From contig JAHWKR010000020.1 of the NCBI GenBank assembly GCA_019347805.1, positions 9,426-55,591 of the forward strand: DNA of 46,166 bases, given 5' to 3'. The translations under genes were made by a program, and so were the position numbers. Below are positions 38,508 through 46,074 of this stretch, one piece after another (the stretch's first letter is position 1; each line of letters begins with the position of its first letter). The stretch comes from Methanobacteriota archaeon (lineage in GTDB: Archaea > Thermoplasmatota > E2 > JACPAO01 > JAHWKR01). The notes under the pieces are model-generated. The model was not told the DNA's origin. It saw only the letters and a list, made by a program, of their open reading frames with translations, and did no database searches.

Positions 38508-40538
38508 TTACGATCGGGAGCGGTCGTTCCGTTCCGCGTCGCTCTTGACCTGTTCCGCGAGCCGTGCGAAGCGCTCCCTCAGGTCTTCCGGTCCATGCCG
38601 GGCGAGTCGCGTCAGGATCAGTTCTGGCGTGGAGCGCGCGTGGTGACCGATGCGTGGTGACCGCCGCACGATCAACCGGTCGTCCTCGTCCAACCCTTCG
38701 GCTTCGATGCCGTCGATGCGGACGGGGACGGAGACGAGGGGGAGGATGTGTTTCGCCATGTGGGTGACGACCAGGGCGTGCGCGCCGGTGGCGTGCAGGC
38801 CGTCGAGGAGGTCGGCGACGATGGCGGCGGCGGCCTCCAGTTCGGTCATCGCTTCCAGTTCGTCGGCGAGGACGAAGACGCGGCCCGTGGCGGTGGTGAC
38901 GGGGAAGAGGTCGGTGAGGAACGCCTCGAAGGCGCCGGCGCCGAGTTGGCGTTGGCGGGCGAAGAGGTGGATGGTGTCGAGTTCGGGGATGACGGCGTGC
39001 CGCGCCGGCACCGGCAGGCCGCAGTGGGCCATCACGAGCACTTGGGCGATGGTCTCGAGGAGGGTGGTCTTGCCGCCGGAGTTGGCGCCGGTGAGGATGG
39101 CGACGCGGTCGTCGTCGACCGTCCGGTCGCTCTTGCAGCCGAGGCGGTAGTCGACCGGTTCTCCGTCCTGGTGTTCGAGGTGGAGCGCACCCTCAAGATG
39201 GAGTCCGGGTCCCCATTCGGGTGCGTTCAAACGGTGGTCGGCGACGTAGGATCCGAGGGCTTGTTCATGGTCAAATGCGAGGTGTTCGTCGATCTCTTTC
39301 TCGATGGCCGGGAGCAGCTTGGTGAGCGCTTTCGCGGTCTTGGTCTGCGCTTCGAGGCGGGTCGTCGCGCGTGTCGCTTCGAGGCGGTGACGAGCGTTCT
39401 TGAGGGCGCCTTCGTCGAGTTCGGGGGGGATGGTATCGGTGAAGGGGTCGGCGTCGAGCCCGGCCTCCCTGTGGAACTTGTCGCGTGCTTCTGCAAGGGC
39501 GTCGGTGTAGGCGGCGCGCACCGCGGGGGGCGGGTCGCTTGAGAGCGCCCGCACAAGGTCACGGCCGGTGAGCGTCAGGCCGCCGAGTGTCGCATCGGCC
39601 TTGATGAGCGCTTCCTTGAGGAGCGTGTCGGCGAGCGGTTCGAGCTGTCGGGGGTCGTAGCCGTCGCGTTCGGCCCGGGTCTTGTCGAGGAGCGAGAGCG
39701 CCTCTTGGCTCGGGGACGGCTTGCCGCGGATGCCGCTCAAGGTGGCGGCGGCCTGGAGGGTCTTGCGGGCGCTTTCGAAGCGGGTCGTGACGCTCCACGG
39801 GATGGCGGTGGCGAGGTCGGTGGTGAAGGGGACGGAGACGACATGTTCCGCCTCGAGGAGGGACGAGCCGCCGTCGCTGTAAAGGTAGAGGCCGCACTCG
39901 GCGCCGCGCGCCGCTTCCGGGTCGTGGGCCGAGACGATGGGCGCCCAGGCGTCGATGCCGGCCTCCTGCAGGGCGAGCCGGTCGCCGGGGGCGTCCACGA
40001 AGAGGGCGATGGTGGCTTCGTAGCGCGCGCGCGGCGCCGGGAGCGCCTTGATGTCGGCGAGCTGCTTGCGCACCTCCTTGAGGTCGAGGTCCTTGACACG
40101 GGCGGCGGCATCGAGGGCATCTTGGATGGAGCGGTCGCGGGTCTTGCGGTCGGTGAGGGGGCCGATGAGCCGGAGGCGGTTCTTTCCGTTCTGGGTGACC
40201 GCCCGGGCCACGAGCGCGTTGCGGATGTCATCGAGCACCCGTTCGACGGCGGCGGTACCGAGGAGGTGGCTGGTGGGCTCTCCACGGATCTCGTGGACGA
40301 GACGCGCCGCGCGTCGTTGGCCGATGCCGGGGACGGCGGCGATGCGGTCGACATCGCCGTCGCTGGCGGCGGCGAGGAAGGCGTCCATGGTGCTGAAGCG
40401 TTCGCGGATGCGGGCCGCGACCGCGGGGCCGATGCCGGGGAGCGCCGCGAGCTCGGTCTCTCGGTCGGCGGGGGCGGCGCGGGCTTGGGCGGTGGCGGCG
40501 TCGGGCATCGGCGTGGCGGTGGACGGAGCGGGGTGCAT
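38508..40538 (-). CDS. MutS-like ATPase with N-terminal helix-hairpin-helix domain
   Basis: A 676-residue protein. Residues 30-88 contain two helix-hairpin-helix motifs (LPGIGPAVAARI and VPGIGQRRAARLV) for DNA contact. The middle is helical, and the C-terminal third is the MutS ATPase with Walker A GANSGGKTT (484-492), Walker B VFVLADE (554-560) and a late VVTHMAKH. The mismatch-binding Phe-x-Glu domain of MutS1 and the Smr nuclease of MutS2 are absent. This matches the archaeal MutS2-related group with HhH, proposed to act at branched DNA. The ATG at 40538 is followed by a 25-residue low-complexity leader; an internal ATG at codon 11 is possible. Confidence 0.88.
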   Translation of the reverse strand: MHPAPSTATPMPDAATAQARAAPADRETELAALPGIGPAVAARIRERFSTMDAFLAAASDGDVDRIAAVPGIGQRRAARLVHEIRGEPTSHLLGTAAVERVLDDIRNALVARAVTQNGKNRLRLIGPLTDRKTRDRSIQDALDAAARVKDLDLKEVRKQLADIKALPAPRARYEATIALFVDAPGDRLALQEAGIDAWAPIVSAHDPEAARGAECGLYLYSDGGSSLLEAEHVVSVPFTTDLATAIPWSVTTRFESARKTLQAAATLSGIRGKPSPSQEALSLLDKTRAERDGYDPRQLEPLADTLLKEALIKADATLGGLTLTGRDLVRALSSDPPPAVRAAYTDALAEARDKFHREAGLDADPFTDTIPPELDEGALKNARHRLEATRATTRLEAQTKTAKALTKLLPAIEKEIDEHLAFDHEQALGSYVADHRLNAPEWGPGLHLEGALHLEHQDGEPVDYRLGCKSDRTVDDDRVAILTGANSGGKTTLLETIAQVLVMAHCGLPVPARHAVIPELDTIHLFARQRQLGAGAFEAFLTDLFPVTTATGRVFVLADELEAMTELEAAAAIVADLLDGLHATGAHALVVTHMAKHILPLVSVPVRIDGIEAEGLDEDDRLIVRRSPRIGHHARSTPELILTRLARHGPEDLRERFARLAEQVKSDAERNDRSRS

Positions 40539-40566
40539 TAGGGTTTGCTACAGAAGGAAGGGGGGC

Positions 40567-40594
40567 GCGGGGGGGAACCTAGGTTCCCCCCCGC
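40567..40594. repeat. 28-bp perfect palindrome
   Basis: The core is GGGGGAACCTAGGTTCCCCC, extended on each side by GG/CC and then GC pairs, so all 28 bases are self-complementary with no loop. It lies 29-56 bp upstream of the MutS-like start codon. Confidence 0.85.
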
Positions 40595-40608
40595 ACAAGT
40601 TTTTGTGC
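40593..40608. repeat. 16-bp inverted repeat beside the palindrome
   Basis: GCACAA-GTTT-TTGTGC. It shares two bases with the 28-bp palindrome, making a double-dyad block. Confidence 0.65.
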
Positions 40609-40901
40609 ATTCTCGTAGCACACCGGTCGCTCGCCGTCGACGACACCACACCGGAGCCGACCCGGTCATCGTTCTCTCCGTCCCCTCAGACTCCGTCGCC
40701 CATACCGCTCTCGCGATCCGCCCCGCCGTCTGGCTCCCCCTGAGGTTCCCTTCGTTCAGTGATCGACTCGACCATGCACCCTCTCTGCCGCCCCTCCTTA
40801 TCCCCGACACCCTCGTTCGGCGACTGATGAAACAATAGCCTCTCTGTCGGTTCTCCCCTTGCGCCCTCCTTATCCGGTCGCGCCGTCCCGACCCAGGTTT
40901 T

Positions 40902-40930
40902 TATATAACGGCATTCGGGAACCGTTATAT
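40902..40930 (+). promoter_or_regulatory. TATA box inside a 9-bp operator dyad
   Basis: ATATAACGG (40903-40911) and CCGTTATAT (40922-40930) are perfect inverted repeats with a 10-bp spacer. The left arm overlaps the TATA box TTATATAA (40901-40908) of the gene at 40966. Half-sites about 19 bp apart centre to centre lie on nearly the same DNA face, fitting a dimeric repressor that blocks TBP. Confidence 0.65.
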
Positions 40931-40965
40931 CGCCAGACAGGGTGAACCCCATCCAGGTCATTCGT

Positions 40966-41163
40966 ATGGCATTCGAATACGACAACTATGTCCTGCACAA
41001 GCGGGAAGTGGAACTGAAGGGCGGCCGGCGCCAGCAGATCTACTTCTTCACCAAGAAAGGGAACACCCCCAAAAGCGGTGAGCCCTGCGAGAAGCCTGAC
41101 AATTATGAGGTCGGGAAGAACCCGCGCACGGGTCTGCCGTACCTCAAGAAGGCGACGACATAG
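40966..41163 (+). CDS. small conserved basic protein, unknown function
   Basis: A 65-residue protein: MAFEYDNYVLHKREVELKG, then RRQQIYFFTKKGNTPKSGEP, then a Gly/Pro-rich end with RTGLPYLKK. It is basic and rich in beta-forming residues. It resembles a small archaeal protein family with the pattern YxLHKREVxLKGGxRQxIYFF and PKSGEPCEKP. I cannot name a function. A GTG at 40942 would add eight residues. Its promoter carries the ATATAACGG dyad, so it is probably a regulated gene. Confidence 0.78.
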   Translation: MAFEYDNYVLHKREVELKGGRRQQIYFFTKKGNTPKSGEPCEKPDNYEVGKNPRTGLPYLKKATT

Positions 41164-41219
41164 TAAGGAGCGTTCTCATCGGCCGAGGGGATGAGCTTCG
41201 GCGCCGTCGCGGCGGTCGT

Positions 41220-41450
41220 TCAGGCTTCGGCCCGGGCGCCTTCCTCGATGGGCGGCTTCTCGGCGGTCTTCCGGGCGAAGTAGAGGTCGAGCGCCTCGTT
41301 CACCATGGAACTGATGGTCTTGCCTGTGAGCACCTTGTACCCATGCAGCTTGACGTGCTGCGTGGAAGGGATCATGACCTTGATCTCCTTGAGCTCTTCC
41401 GGGTCTTCCCGTTTGCCGTAGAGCTCGGAGAAGTCGACTTCGCCGTGCAT
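41220..41450 (-). CDS. ribbon-helix-helix DNA-binding protein
   Basis: A 76-residue protein. The N-terminal ~25 residues are acidic. Then EIKVMIPSTQHVKLHGYKV is the beta strand and first helix, and TGKTISSMVNEALDLYFARK is the turn and second helix typical of RHH (MetJ/Arc) repressors. It lies 56 bp from the convergent gene at 40966. An 8-bp inverted repeat adjoins its TATA box, fitting autoregulation. The targets could also include the nearby 40903-40930 dyad, but the two dyads differ in sequence. Confidence 0.8.
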   Translation of the reverse strand: MHGEVDFSELYGKREDPEELKEIKVMIPSTQHVKLHGYKVLTGKTISSMVNEALDLYFARKTAEKPPIEEGARAEA

Positions 41451-41480
41451 GGTCGCCCCATTGATGAAATCCTAAGAGAG

Positions 41481-41511
41481 TATAAAAAGGGTTCCACATC
41501 GCAGTGGAACC
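41481..41511 (-). promoter_or_regulatory. RHH gene promoter with 8-bp inverted repeat
   Basis: TATAAAAA (41481-41488) is the TATA box in either direction. GGTTCCAC (41490-41497) and GTGGAACC (41504-41511) form a perfect inverted repeat with a 6-bp spacer. They cover the BRE side for the minus-strand gene. Confidence 0.6.
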
Positions 41512-41887
41512 TGTGCATGATATATGGGGTCTGAAGGTTTTTTGGGCGTCCGCGCGGGCTTTAGGCGGGCTTCTTCGGCAGGTATGTTGTGGTCGAAACA
41601 AGCGCCGACATGTAAGACCATATTGCCGAACAGGCAGAGATCCTTCGTTCGCATGTTTCGCCGGCCACGTCTGCCTGATCCGCCATGCAGGGCGGGACCG
41701 ATGCCAAAGCGGGAGCGATCTGTTGGTGGTGCGCCTGCGTCGGCCGGCGGTCCTTCCCACGGCGGTCTGATCCAGCCGGTGACCCTCAGGACCTCCACTC
41801 TTCTCCTGGTGGACGTCTCCGTGACCCGCCTCCGCCGCGCAAGGCCTCTCGAAGGCTTTCTATCGTGGGAGCGGGTGCGGAACGACG
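41512..41887. other. gene-free stretch between the RHH gene and the YjeF_N gene
   Basis: About 370 bp without a supported gene. GATATATGG at 41519-41527 and a T6 tract just after it (near 41539) resemble a promoter and short tract facing right. TTTCTATCG at 41857-41865 is the TATA-like box of the next gene. Confidence 0.4.
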
Positions 41888-42667
41888 ATGGCGGAGCAGG
41901 CCTCTGAGCGTGCCGAACTGGCGGGCGTCCCGGTCATGACGGCCGAGGAGGCTGTTTCGTTGGACGATACGGCGGGCAAGGAGGGCATCAAGCCGGAAGC
42001 GATGGTGAACCGTGTCGGCTATGTCTCGGGGCAGCTCATCCTCAAGGAACTTATCCCTCGACTAGTTGGCAAAGATGTCAACGAGGTCGTGGTGACCGTG
42101 CTCGCTGGCACCGGCAACAAGGGCGCCGGAGCGCTCTCCGCAGCGCGCAACCTCGCGGATGCCGGCGTGACGGTCAATGTCGTCCTGGCCCGCAAGGTCA
42201 AGGAATACAAGGGCCACACCAAGACGGTCCTCGACGGTCTCGAGAAGAAAGCCAAGAAGGTCTACACAGGCTACAACGAACGGGCGTTCGAACAGGCCGA
42301 CCTCGTCGTCGACGGCCTCATCGGCTGCGGCCTGAAAGGCACCCCACGCGCCTCGGTCTCGCTCCTCATCAAGGGCGCCAACTTCAGCATGAAGCCCTCG
42401 GTCGCCATGGACATCCCGAGCGGCCTCAACGCCACGACCGGCATGCAGTCCCCTGTCACCCTCAAGGCGAGCGCCACCCTCTCCGTCATCCTGCCCAAGC
42501 GCGGCATGCTCGGCGACAGCAACCAGGCCATCTGCGGCGAGATCTGGCTCGTCGACGCAGGCGTTCCGGCCAATGTCCTCACCAAGCATCTCGGCACCGA
42601 GGTCCCCGACCCGTTCAAAGGCGAGGACTATGTGCGGTTGACGGGCGGGGAAGAGGAGACCGCGTAG
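41888..42667 (+). CDS. YjeF_N-domain protein (NAD(P)HX epimerase-like) with an altered nucleotide loop
   Basis: A 259-residue stand-alone YjeF_N/AIBP-fold protein. The fold cues are clear: VTVLAGTGNKGAGALSAARN, DLVVDGLIGCGLKG (Asp142) and AMDIPSGLNATTG (Asp175). In true epimerases the loop reads GxGNNGGDG; here it is GTGNKGAGA, losing the second Asn, one Gly and the Asp. Since a complete NnrE-NnrD fusion exists at 11663, this copy probably has another ligand or a regulatory role. The ATG at 41888 has TTTCTATCG about 28 bp upstream, a leaderless-type start. Confidence 0.86.
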   Translation: MAEQASERAELAGVPVMTAEEAVSLDDTAGKEGIKPEAMVNRVGYVSGQLILKELIPRLVGKDVNEVVVTVLAGTGNKGAGALSAARNLADAGVTVNVVLARKVKEYKGHTKTVLDGLEKKAKKVYTGYNERAFEQADLVVDGLIGCGLKGTPRASVSLLIKGANFSMKPSVAMDIPSGLNATTGMQSPVTLKASATLSVILPKRGMLGDSNQAICGEIWLVDAGVPANVLTKHLGTEVPDPFKGEDYVRLTGGEEETA

Positions 42668-42672
42668 GCGTC

Positions 42673-44403
42673 CTATTCGGCCTTCCACGGCAACGCCACA
42701 TCGGGCCGACCAACGATCACCGGCAGGTCGAGCCGCGACGCCTTGTCGCCACCCATGTGGATGGTCACCTGGACGTTGTCGAGCGCGTCGTCGGTGGTCG
42801 AGTCGTAGATGTCGTACGTGTCGATGACGAGGCGCAACCGGCTTCCTGCCTCGACGATGTACTCCCGTGGCTGGAAAGCCAGGGTATAATCGACCTGCTC
42901 GCCTTCGGGCGCCGGCTTGTACTCCCGCACGCTGTCGCGCAGTGCGGCGTTCAGGCCGCCGAAGACGATGCGCGTCACGTTCCCGTCCTCCTCCACTTCG
43001 TACAACTGCGCGCGGAAGTAGGTGTTCGTGCCGCCCTCGAGGGTCGCGGTGAAGCGCAGGAAGGCGACGCCGGAGAGGTAGAGGTCTTCGTCCAGCTCGT
43101 CTCCCTCGAACTTCAGGAACCATCCCTCTTTGACGCCGGGCCCGACCGCGACGGGCAGCGCGACCCGTTCGGCCGTGTAGTGCATCGCCCCTTCGTCTGG
43201 CACCTCGGCGGAGAGCCGTCCCTTCTCCACGGCTCCGGATGCCACCAGATAGGTCGCCCCACGGGCGGCCTCGTCGTCCGGGAAGACATGCGCCCCGCGC
43301 CAGGTGTCCTTGTTGGTGACCACTTCGACCGTGGGGCCGTCCATCACGCCGTTGTCGATGCCTTTGAGATGGTGATCGAACCAGGCGTGCAGGATGTCCT
43401 TCCAGTCGTCGCGCACGGGATATTGGTGCGCCCATTGTCCCAGGTAGGCCTTCTTGGGCACGTCGAGCGCGTTGAACCAGCCGAGGATCTGGCTCGGCTT
43501 GACGTTCGAATCGCGGAACCCTTCCGTGTAGAGCACCGGGACCTGCACGTTCTTCGCGCGGGCGCTGAAATTGCGCTCGTCGTAGAACGCGGTGTAGACA
43601 CCATTGGACGAGAAGGCCTCGAGCGAGAACGGGACGGCGTCGCAGAACGAGGCACCGGCCGCTTCGAGCCAATCGGCGCCACCGGTCGCGTCCACCGGCG
43701 AGACGGCGCCGATGGCGTGGTAGGCGGCGGGGCTCCCCACGGGGCCGGATTCGCCGTTCGGGACGCCGCCGTAGTGCCAGTCGTAGTAAGGATCGGTGAG
43801 GCCGGCGACGACGACCACGGTGGTGAGGTTCGGCGGTGCCATGACCGCCGCCTCGACCGGTGTCGTACCCGGGTAGCTCGCGCCTTCCATGGCCACCTTG
43901 CCGTCGGACCAGGGTTGTGCAGCGATCCATTGCACGAGGTCGTACTGGTCCTGTTGTTCGTTCTTGCCCCACACCTCGACGCAGCCGTCGGATTCGCCGA
44001 AGCCGCGCACGTCGGCGACTACGACGGCGTAGCCGCGCGGGACGAAGGCTTCGACCATCGACTTGTAGGGGTACCGCACGTCGGGATAGCCGCCCGGGAC
44101 CCGCTCGAGAGCGTTGTAGGGACTGGAGTGGAGGATGGTCGGCACCGGCTCGTCCGTGTCCGGCAGGTGCACCTCGAGATAGAGGTCGATGCCGTCGATC
44201 GAGGCCTGGATGCGCTCCACCGTCCGCGGCAGGACGTCGAACGTCTTCTTGGTCAGATTCGCCGCGTCGACCGGCACATAATCGGGCACCGGAAGCGGCC
44301 CTTCTTCGACGACCGGGACCGGCGCCGGCTCGTCGCCAAGGCACCCGGCGAGGACGGTCAGGGTCAAAAGGAGCGTGAGGATGGAACTGTGGACGCGGAG
44401 CAC
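42673..44403 (-). CDS. lipoprotein CocE/NonD (peptidase S15)-family hydrolase
   Basis: An alpha/beta hydrolase of the Xaa-Pro dipeptidyl-peptidase/CocE superfamily, 576 residues from GTG 44403. The signal peptide ends in the lipobox TVLAGC (Cys21). The catalytic set is Ser176 in EGASYPGT, Asp298 in GFRDSNVKPSQ and His326 in QWAHQYP. A C-terminal jelly-roll domain starts at about residue 355 and includes EYIVEAGSRLRLVIDT. Family members cleave Xaa-Pro bonds or acyl esters; the substrate cannot be read from the sequence. It is convergent with the YjeF_N gene, 5 bp apart. Confidence 0.9.
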   Translation of the reverse strand: MLRVHSSILTLLLTLTVLAGCLGDEPAPVPVVEEGPLPVPDYVPVDAANLTKKTFDVLPRTVERIQASIDGIDLYLEVHLPDTDEPVPTILHSSPYNALERVPGGYPDVRYPYKSMVEAFVPRGYAVVVADVRGFGESDGCVEVWGKNEQQDQYDLVQWIAAQPWSDGKVAMEGASYPGTTPVEAAVMAPPNLTTVVVVAGLTDPYYDWHYGGVPNGESGPVGSPAAYHAIGAVSPVDATGGADWLEAAGASFCDAVPFSLEAFSSNGVYTAFYDERNFSARAKNVQVPVLYTEGFRDSNVKPSQILGWFNALDVPKKAYLGQWAHQYPVRDDWKDILHAWFDHHLKGIDNGVMDGPTVEVVTNKDTWRGAHVFPDDEAARGATYLVASGAVEKGRLSAEVPDEGAMHYTAERVALPVAVGPGVKEGWFLKFEGDELDEDLYLSGVAFLRFTATLEGGTNTYFRAQLYEVEEDGNVTRIVFGGLNAALRDSVREYKPAPEGEQVDYTLAFQPREYIVEAGSRLRLVIDTYDIYDSTTDDALDNVQVTIHMGGDKASRLDLPVIVGRPDVALPWKAE

Positions 44404-44595
44404 GGGGACCGGAACGGCAGTCGCCCCAGGGGTTCTTGACTGTTCTGTAGGTCTCGCGACGCCGGCGACCACGCGACGCTCGCGGGGGTCTCGGACATAT
44501 CATAGTGAAACGCCGTGCGGGCGGCCGTTCCTGTACGATGTCGGCCGAAGGCTTATCCCCGCGATGCCGCTGGGCCGCGGCGAGGAGAACAGACT

Positions 44596-45231
44596 ATGGC
44601 CAAGGGGAAGATCGCCATCATCGGCGACGGGAACGTAGGCACGAACCTGAAAAAAGGGCTCGAGCGGACCGGATACGAGGTGCGCTCGGTCGGCAAGGAA
44701 CCGGACAAGGTGCGTGAGCTCGCCAAGTGGGGTGAATGTATCATCCTGGCGGTCCCGCCGAACGAGATCGACAGCGCGGTCAAGGAGATGGGCGACGGCT
44801 TCAAGGGCAAGGTCGTCATCGACCCCAGCAACATCGTCGATGCCTCGTACGACTTCGCCGGCGATGTCGACCGGAGCGGCGCCGAGAAGCTGCAGGCGCA
44901 GCTCAGGGACGCCCAGGTCGTCAAGGCGTTCAACACGGTCTTCGCGGAGAACATGTCGGACGGGAAGGCGTCCGGCGAGACACTGACGCTTTTCTACGCC
45001 GGGAACGACGACAAGGCGAAGAAGCAGGTGCGCGAGATGGGCGAAGCGCTCGGTTTCGACCCGGTGGACGCCGGGCCGCTTTCAAACGCCCGCTGGCTCG
45101 AGACGCTCGGCTTCCTCAACATCACGCTCGGCTACAAGCAGGAGATGGGCACCGACATCGGCTTCCGCCTCGTCCACCCCGACGCCAAGACCGAGCGGCC
45201 GACCGAGATGGCGGCATCGCAGCGGGCCTGA
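44596..45231 (+). CDS. NADP oxidoreductase (F420-dependent type) family protein
   Basis: A 211-residue Rossmann protein. The dinucleotide motif reads AIIGDGNVGTNLKKGL near the N-terminus, followed by VGKEPDKVRELAKW, ILAVPPNEI, IDPSNIV, VKAFNTVF and LTLFYAGNDD. This is the F420H2:NADP+ oxidoreductase-like family, which includes NADP-binding reductases not tied to F420. No F420-synthesis gene is in view, so the cofactor partner is uncertain. The ATG has GAGGAGA 8 bases upstream. A CTTATCC TATA-like box lies near 44553. Confidence 0.88.
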   Translation: MAKGKIAIIGDGNVGTNLKKGLERTGYEVRSVGKEPDKVRELAKWGECIILAVPPNEIDSAVKEMGDGFKGKVVIDPSNIVDASYDFAGDVDRSGAEKLQAQLRDAQVVKAFNTVFAENMSDGKASGETLTLFYAGNDDKAKKQVREMGEALGFDPVDAGPLSNARWLETLGFLNITLGYKQEMGTDIGFRLVHPDAKTERPTEMAASQRA

Positions 45232-45356
45232 GACGCACGCTTCGGCCCATCCGACCGATGCAGGTCCCCATGGGGACCTGACGGCACGAGAGGAGGGACT
45301 ACTTTCGGTCGGGTCCTTGAGCTTCCTTGATATTCCGTGCATGGTCTTCAGAAAGT

Positions 45357-45896
45357 GTGACCCAAGACGAAATTGACGCGGCCCTTCGTGAACGACGGGT
45401 CCTCCGCGCGTCGGTCGATGAGTGTCGGCGGGTACTCCAGCAGGAACTGGATGAAGGACACCGGCAACGGGAGGTGACCGCCCGGATCCTGAATGTCGGC
45501 ATCGCCATTCTGGCGGGAGCCATCGCGGTCGTCGGACTCATGGTCCGACTGGACATCGCGCTTCCTGTCCCGGTTTATACAGGAATCGCCGTGGCTGTCG
45601 GCCTCAACACCTTGGGTACAGCCGAGACCGCGTTCTTGCTCTCGGGCGCGCGACATCGGCCGCAATGGGCGTTCGGACCCGACCTGGCGGGTCTCGATGC
45701 GCGGCTCGACGACCCGGATTGGCGTGAGGATGATCTGAACCGTTCCTTGGTACGGAGCTACGTAGGAGCTTCCGGACTCAACCTCGAGGGGATCGCAAGG
45801 CTTGTCATCGGGAGACGTTCCGCCCTGGGCAAGTTGGCATTGAGCGTGATCGGCTATCTGGGAGCGTTCGCTTATATACTCGCGAGGGGGATCTAG
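45357..45896 (+). CDS. membrane protein with coiled-coil N-terminus
   Basis: A 179-residue protein from GTG 45357; a TTG at 45327 would add ten residues. The GTG is supported by the TATA-like CTTGATATTC about 28 bp upstream. The N-terminal ~55 residues are a charged helix (ERRVLRASVDECRRVLQQEL). Two membrane helices follow (VGIAILAGAIAVVGLMV and VPVYTGIAVAVGLNTLG), then a polar section and a third hydrophobic segment near the end. The layout is reminiscent of small SLATT-type proteins, but no confident match can be made. Confidence 0.72.
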   Translation: MTQDEIDAALRERRVLRASVDECRRVLQQELDEGHRQREVTARILNVGIAILAGAIAVVGLMVRLDIALPVPVYTGIAVAVGLNTLGTAETAFLLSGARHRPQWAFGPDLAGLDARLDDPDWREDDLNRSLVRSYVGASGLNLEGIARLVIGRRSALGKLALSVIGYLGAFAYILARGI

Positions 45897-45897
45897 T

Positions 45898-46074
45898 ATG
45901 CGACGGATTCCGATGACTGGAGATTCCCGAGAAAGTGCAGAGGTCCGGCGACGTGCCCGTGTCGTGGACCTGGGGCTGACCTCCGTCCAGATCGAAGGGG
46001 GCTCGTGGCCGAAGTGGATGCGGGAAAGACGTATGCCACCGCAGTACGAGTACCTCTACGAAGAGCGTGAATGA
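45898..46074 (+). CDS. small hypothetical protein, 58 residues
   Basis: An ATG one base after the previous stop gives 58 residues, rich in Arg and Glu: MRRIPMTGDSRES, EVRRRARVVDLG, then GGSWPKWMRERR and a tyrosine-rich acidic tail. The position suggests coupling to the membrane protein at 45357. No motif was recognised; short size makes it less certain, but the spacing and composition favour a real gene. Confidence 0.55.
   Translation: MRRIPMTGDSRESAEVRRRARVVDLGLTSVQIEGGSWPKWMRERRMPPQYEYLYEERE

Larger units (their letters stand above)
40539..40965. other. gene-free region with two palindromes and a dyad promoter
   Basis: A 28-bp perfect palindrome (40567-40594) and a 16-bp hairpin (40593-40608) lie next to the mutS-like start. 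About 270 bp follow with C/T-rich composition and no gene or RNA I can name. The final ~70 bp hold the promoter dyad of the small gene at 40966. Confidence 0.6.

Noticed and set aside
42760-44430. A long plus-strand frame opposite the S15-type hydrolase
   Set aside because: It is a His/Val/Arg-rich mirror of the real gene, which has a signal peptide and an intact catalytic triad on the minus strand.
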